Assembly (NCBI RefSeq): GCF_030219325.1
Contig: NZ_CP126625.1
Span: 1,724,857-1,788,856 of the forward strand
DNA: 64,000 nt
DNA from: Geothrix sp.
Lineage (GTDB): Bacteria > Acidobacteriota > Holophagae > Holophagales > Holophagaceae
Direction of reading: 5' to 3'
The position numbers and the translations under genes were made by a program. The first letter of the stretch is position 1. Every line of letters begins with the position of its first letter. Below, in pieces: positions 60,626 through 64,000 of this stretch. Under the pieces are notes generated by a model. The model was not told the DNA's origin. It searched no databases and saw nothing but the letters and a program-made list of their open reading frames with translations.

Positions 60626-61380
60626 ATACTTGGATTCTGCTCCGGGGGCTGACCCGTGAAAACCGGCACTGGGGGGCGTTTCCCGAGAGGCTCGCGAAGG
60701 CGCTTCCGGAAGCCCGCGTGGTCCTGCTGGAACTTCCGGGAAACGGAGAACGCAATGGCGAGGCCAGTCCCTGGACCATCACCGAGGCGGCGCAGCAGTG
60801 CCGGACCGACTTGAAGAAACTCGGCCTTCCACCCCCCTACCACCTGCTGGCGATGTCGCTGGGGGGGATGGTGGCCACGGCCTGGGCCGCCGGCCATCCG
60901 GAGGAGATTGCGGCCTGTGTCCTGGTCAACACCAGCTTCGGTTCCGTCAGTCCACTCCACCACCGCCTGCGCCCCCGGGCCTGGCCCACCCTGCTGCGGC
61001 TCCTGATCTCGGGTCGACCGGAGGCCCGCGAGCGCCACATCTTCCAGCTCACCACCTGCCTCGCGGCGGCCTCGGACGAGCTCATCCGGGAATGGACCGC
61101 CATCCGTCAATCGCGGCCTGTCCGCGTGGGCAATGCCTGGCGGCAGCTGATCGCCGCCGCGCGATTCCGACCACCCCAGGCGCCGCCGGTGCCCACCCTG
61201 GTATTGGCTGGAGGCGGAGACCGCCTGGTCGATCCACGGTGCTCGGCTGAGATCGCCCGTCGGTGGCGCTGTCCCCTGGTGATCCATCCGACGGCGGGGC
61301 ACGACCTTCCCCTGGATGACGGGGGCTGGGTCGCCCGCCAGGTGGCGGAGTGGTGCCCGGCCAACGCCGAGCCGTGCTGA
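60622..61380 (+). CDS. Alpha/beta hydrolase
   Basis: 252 residues. Hydrolase fold with the nucleophile in AMSLGGMVA, acid in LAGGGDRLVDPR and histidine in PTAGHDLPLD. The oxyanion segment is WILLRGLTRENRHWG at the very start. Similar to BioH-like or MhpC-like esterases; the substrate cannot be set. The ATG at 60622 overlaps the upstream stop, and its stop faces the EAL gene 25 nt away. Confidence 0.8.
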   Translation: MNTWILLRGLTRENRHWGAFPERLAKALPEARVVLLELPGNGERNGEASPWTITEAAQQCRTDLKKLGLPPPYHLLAMSLGGMVATAWAAGHPEEIAACVLVNTSFGSVSPLHHRLRPRAWPTLLRLLISGRPEARERHIFQLTTCLAAASDELIREWTAIRQSRPVRVGNAWRQLIAAARFRPPQAPPVPTLVLAGGGDRLVDPRCSAEIARRWRCPLVIHPTAGHDLPLDDGGWVARQVAEWCPANAEPC

Positions 61381-61405
61381 TCCGGCCACGGATCCGCCAG
61401 GACCG

Positions 61406-63232
61406 TCAGGCGGGGCTGGGGATCGTCCGGGCTGGGGGCAGCCGGCGTTCGAGAAAGCAGGAACAGCCGGCCTCCCGCTTGGCCATCTTCTTGGCTCCGC
61501 TCGCTGCGGAAGCCACTTCATGGACATTGGCGTAGGCGCCAGGCTGGGCGCACACCACGCCCACGGACATGGTCACGAGAGGGTGGAATTCGAGCTGCCC
61601 CTTGCGGTCCTCAGAGGCATAACCTCCGGCTTCGATGTCCTCCTGATTGAAGAACGAGGACCGATCCGTCCCGAAGCGGCCGAGCAGGCCGTGGACCCTC
61701 TCCTCCCAGCCGACCTCCGGCAGGACCGTGATGAAGTCGTCCCCGCCCACATGCCCGATGAAATCGTCCGTTCCGGTGAACACGTCCTGGAGGAGCTTCC
61801 CGGTCCACTGGATCAGCTCATCCCCCCGCCGGTAGCCGTACACGTCGTTGTAGGGCTTGAAGTGATCCAGATCCCAGTAGCAGACCACGAAGGATTCCTG
61901 GGCATCCAGGCGCGCGTTGAGGTGGTCCTGGATGGGCACGTTGCCGGGCAGCTGAGTGAGCGGGTTGGCATAGCGGGCGGCGGCCAGCTGCATCTGGGTG
62001 ATCTCCCGGATGAGATCGTGGCCAGAGCCCATGCCGATGTAGCGGCCGCTCCTGGTCAGGATGAAGCCGTGCAGGATGTGGCGTGGATCCGATTCCACCA
62101 CCCGCTCGCTGAGGGCATGGATGGTGAGGTTCTGATCCACGACCAGGAAGTCCCGCTCCATGAACTGAGTGCAGGGCCGCTTGCCGTACAGCTCGGGGCT
62201 GTAGGGGCGCGACATCATGTCCGTGAAGGCGTAGCGGTTCAGGAGCCCCAGAGGAATGCCATCCAGGACGACCGGCAGGGACTGGAGCTCGGGCTGGCTG
62301 ATGAAGCGGGCCAGGACCTCCTGGTTGCTGACCTCGGGGGAGACGGGAAGGGTCGGCACCAGCAGGCGTTCAGCCGTGGCCCGGCTGGAGGTCTCGAGCG
62401 TCCGGGACGCGGGCCTCTCCTTGCTGGGGCGCAGGCGGCGCACGAGGGAAGGGGACTGCCGGGAGTTGGGCTGGGGCGCGGGACGGCCGAGGAGGAAGCC
62501 CTGCCCGAAATCGATGCCCAGTTCCTGGATGACGGCCAGATCACCGTCCGTCTCGATGCCCTCGGCGATGACGCGAGCACCGGTCCGATTCGCCAGCTCA
62601 TGGATGGATCTCAGGAAGTGGAGCTTCACGGGGTCCGAGCCCACTCCCTGCACGAAGTGCTTGTCCACTTTGATGAATTCGGGGCGGAGCTCGGACCAGA
62701 GGCGAAGGCTCGAGAAGCCCTCGCCCAGGTCATCCAGGGCGATGGTGAAGCCGAGCGCCCGCAGGTATTCGGCAGCCTCCAGCAGCGGGCCGTACTCGAA
62801 GGTGGGCTGGCTCTCTGTGAGCTCGATCACCACGTTCCCCGGCAGCAGGCCCAGCTGCTCCACCAGGTGGGTTCCGTTGGTGGCCCGGCCCTTGGCGTCG
62901 AGCAGCGCGCTGGGGCTCAGGTTGACGAAGATCCGGTAGTGCTGGGGCGCCTTGGCCCAGGTGCCCAGGATGGCCTCGATGCAGGACCGCTCCAGCTCCG
63001 GCAGGAGCCCGCCCTGACGGGCCGCGCCCAGGAGGTTCAGCGGCGCATGCAGGATGGAGTCGCTGGGCCCTCGGATGAGTCCTTCGAACCCGTACAGCTC
63101 CCCGATCCGCAGGTCCAGGATGGGCTGGAAATGGGGGGTCAGCGCCTTCCGGTCCAGGATGGCCCGCAGCTCCGCAAGGTAGCCGGTCGGCTCCACGGCG
63201 GGGTCGCAGTCGGCGTGGGTGCACTGGTCCAT
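61406..63232 (-). CDS. EAL - CBS pair - GGDEF c-di-GMP signalling protein
   Basis: 608 residues, no membrane helix. N-terminal EAL domain (about 18-255): FEGLIRG (EGL in place of EAL), VNLSP, ELTES, DDLGEGFSSL, KVDKHFVQG and EGIET. A linker, then a CBS pair (about 295-425; IPLGLLNRYAFTDMMSRPYS), then GGDEF (about 430-590) with HVGGDDFITV, NPLTQLPGN and WDLDHFKPYND. This EAL-CBS-GGDEF order is a recognised family. Signature residues are mostly kept, with GGDDF instead of GGDEF. Good GGGAGG ribosome site before ATG 63232. Confidence 0.92.
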   Translation of the reverse strand: MDQCTHADCDPAVEPTGYLAELRAILDRKALTPHFQPILDLRIGELYGFEGLIRGPSDSILHAPLNLLGAARQGGLLPELERSCIEAILGTWAKAPQHYRIFVNLSPSALLDAKGRATNGTHLVEQLGLLPGNVVIELTESQPTFEYGPLLEAAEYLRALGFTIALDDLGEGFSSLRLWSELRPEFIKVDKHFVQGVGSDPVKLHFLRSIHELANRTGARVIAEGIETDGDLAVIQELGIDFGQGFLLGRPAPQPNSRQSPSLVRRLRPSKERPASRTLETSSRATAERLLVPTLPVSPEVSNQEVLARFISQPELQSLPVVLDGIPLGLLNRYAFTDMMSRPYSPELYGKRPCTQFMERDFLVVDQNLTIHALSERVVESDPRHILHGFILTRSGRYIGMGSGHDLIREITQMQLAAARYANPLTQLPGNVPIQDHLNARLDAQESFVVCYWDLDHFKPYNDVYGYRRGDELIQWTGKLLQDVFTGTDDFIGHVGGDDFITVLPEVGWEERVHGLLGRFGTDRSSFFNQEDIEAGGYASEDRKGQLEFHPLVTMSVGVVCAQPGAYANVHEVASAASGAKKMAKREAGCSCFLERRLPPARTIPSPA

Positions 63233-63608
63233 GAACTCGACCTCCCTGGAATTCGTGGAGAGAGGAAAACACCATCAATGTCCACTATTCGTTCCATCAG
63301 GGACCTGACTCGATGGTCCAGGGGTGAATAGCCTGTAACAAACTCGGGTCGCCTCCCGAAGCCGCAGTGAGAGCGCCCCACGACCCCAAGAAGGGGCCGG
63401 TCATGAGCTGCCGAGGCTGGTCCTATGCACCCGATGGACTTATCTTCTGCCAGCAGTTCCCGTTGGCCTTCATTGGCCGGTTCTGGGTGGCCTCCCGGGC
63501 AGGGCTGGGGTGCTTTCCGGGAGTGGGACAGCCGCGAAGAAATGGCTGGGAATCATGTCATTACAGCAAGTTGACGAAAACAGGTCTGGATGAGCATCTG
63601 GAGGATCC
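63233..63608. other. 376-bp divergent gap, regulatory
   Basis: Between the c-di-GMP gene and a chemoreceptor. I compared it with the GEMM c-di-GMP riboswitch consensus and found no match. No gene or repeat recognised. A TTGTTA (minus strand) lies about 17 nt from a weak GACCAT, and TTGACG at 63572 on the plus strand lacks a matching -10. Confidence 0.4.
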
Positions 63609-64000
63609 GTGCGCCAGTCAATTCTCGATCGAATCTCCGTTCGCGCGAAGCTCTGGCTGCTGGCGGGAAGCCTCATGCTGGCTGCCCTGACGCTGGGCAT
63701 CGCCGGGTTCTGGGTGGCCTACCGGCTCACGGTCCAGTCCACCGAACTGGCGGACACCATGCTGAAACTGGCCCAGGCCGGGGATCTGGCGCGAGAGGCA
63801 CAGAACGATTTCAAGACCCAGGTCCAGGAATGGAAGAACATCCTCGTCCGGGGGCACGATCCGGCGCAGATGACCAAGTACCGGACGGCGTTCGACACGA
63901 GCGAGAAGGAAGTGGAAGCCGATCTGGGCAGGCTCAAGGTGGCGCTGAAAGATCTGGACATCCCGACTCAGCCGCTCGACAAGACCCTGCAGGAACTCCA
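63609..64000 (+). CDS. Methyl-accepting chemotaxis protein, 5' part
   Basis: First 130 codons, running off the right edge. GTG 63609 has GGAGG 4 nt upstream. Membrane helix (LWLLAGSLMLAALTLGIAGF), then a periplasmic helical-bundle sensor (MLKLAQAGDLAREAQNDFKT, VQEWKNILVRGHDPAQMTKY), as in four-helix-bundle receptors of Geobacter/Geothrix. The MCP signalling end is outside the window; the family call rests on the N-terminal arrangement. It has no in-frame stop to the window end. Confidence 0.75.
   Translation, partial: MRQSILDRISVRAKLWLLAGSLMLAALTLGIAGFWVAYRLTVQSTELADTMLKLAQAGDLAREAQNDFKTQVQEWKNILVRGHDPAQMTKYRTAFDTSEKEVEADLGRLKVALKDLDIPTQPLDKTLQEL

Noticed and set aside
63233-63608. c-di-GMP (GEMM) riboswitch upstream of the chemoreceptor
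   Set aside because: Expected from biology in Geobacter-type bacteria, but the conserved core and tetraloop features were not found.

Overview
The window is GC-rich, densely coded bacterial chromosome with short intergenic gaps, many 1-8 nt gene overlaps, and ATG, GTG and possibly TTG starts. Gene content points to an Acidobacteriota bacterium, most likely of the Holophagae (Geothrix-like). The grounds are several Pkn-type Ser/Thr kinases fused to beta-propeller or TPR sensor domains, FHA-containing signalling proteins, SpoIIE-type phosphatases, DUF1844 and DUF4388 proteins, a bactofilin/M23 pair and chemoreceptors. This placement is inference from gene content. No rRNA, tRNA, CRISPR array, insertion sequence, prophage or replication origin was recognised.

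Layout. 1-3.7 kb: housekeeping genes (nnrD end, tsaE, rmuC), an HNH endonuclease and pabB. 3.9-6.6 kb: pepA, an HU/IHF-like protein and a CsgG-like secreted protein. 6.6-10.4 kb, minus strand: hydrolase, 2Fe-2S ferredoxin, lipoprotein, ispF and an orphan FHA-GAF histidine kinase. 10.5-14 kb: ruvB, bactofilin plus M23 peptidase, and a UbiA-type prenyltransferase. 14-26 kb is a phosphosignalling island: an FHA-GAF-SpoIIE phosphatase divergent from two paralogous receptor Ser/Thr kinases that bracket an M19 dipeptidase, then a kinase with a large TPR domain. A 48-codon gene that is easy to miss lies just after it. 26.4-31 kb: cyclophilin, tag, metG, a small unknown, an ArsC/Spx-like protein and exonuclease III. 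31-36 kb: a TPR lipid/envelope-type protein, then a tight DUF1844 / TPR-membrane / DUF4388 / thymidine kinase run. 36-41 kb: glutaryl-CoA dehydrogenase-like enzyme, universal stress protein, two pirins behind a good sigma70-type promoter, and a soluble chemoreceptor. 41-50 kb: rarA, AlaX-type editing protein, cysteine desulfurase, a propeller-like unknown, a YheT-type hydrolase and a malic enzyme fused to a phosphotransacetylase domain. 50.5-55 kb: a Gly-rich DUF4136 lipoprotein and a coupled operon running from a membrane PDZ-SpoIIE phosphatase to a SirB1-type protein. 55-59 kb: SDR enzyme and queE, a PlsC-type acyltransferase, then a GNAT / carbon-nitrogen hydrolase pair that elsewhere is one fused protein. 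59-64 kb: a second easy-to-miss small membrane ORF, an M14-like deacylase, an alpha/beta hydrolase, an EAL-CBS-GGDEF protein and the start of a transmembrane chemoreceptor cut by the window end.

The most notable theme is signal transduction: three Ser/Thr kinases, two FHA proteins, two SpoIIE phosphatases, one histidine kinase, one c-di-GMP enzyme and two chemoreceptors in 64 kb. The kinase pair looks like a duplication in which the kinase half stayed nearly constant while the sensor half was replaced or diverged. I did not find a convincing wholly new defence or mobile system. The best novelty candidates are the small gene at 26058-26204 with its structured leader, the sensor-swapped kinase pair around a dipeptidase, and the DUF1844/DUF4388 membrane operon.
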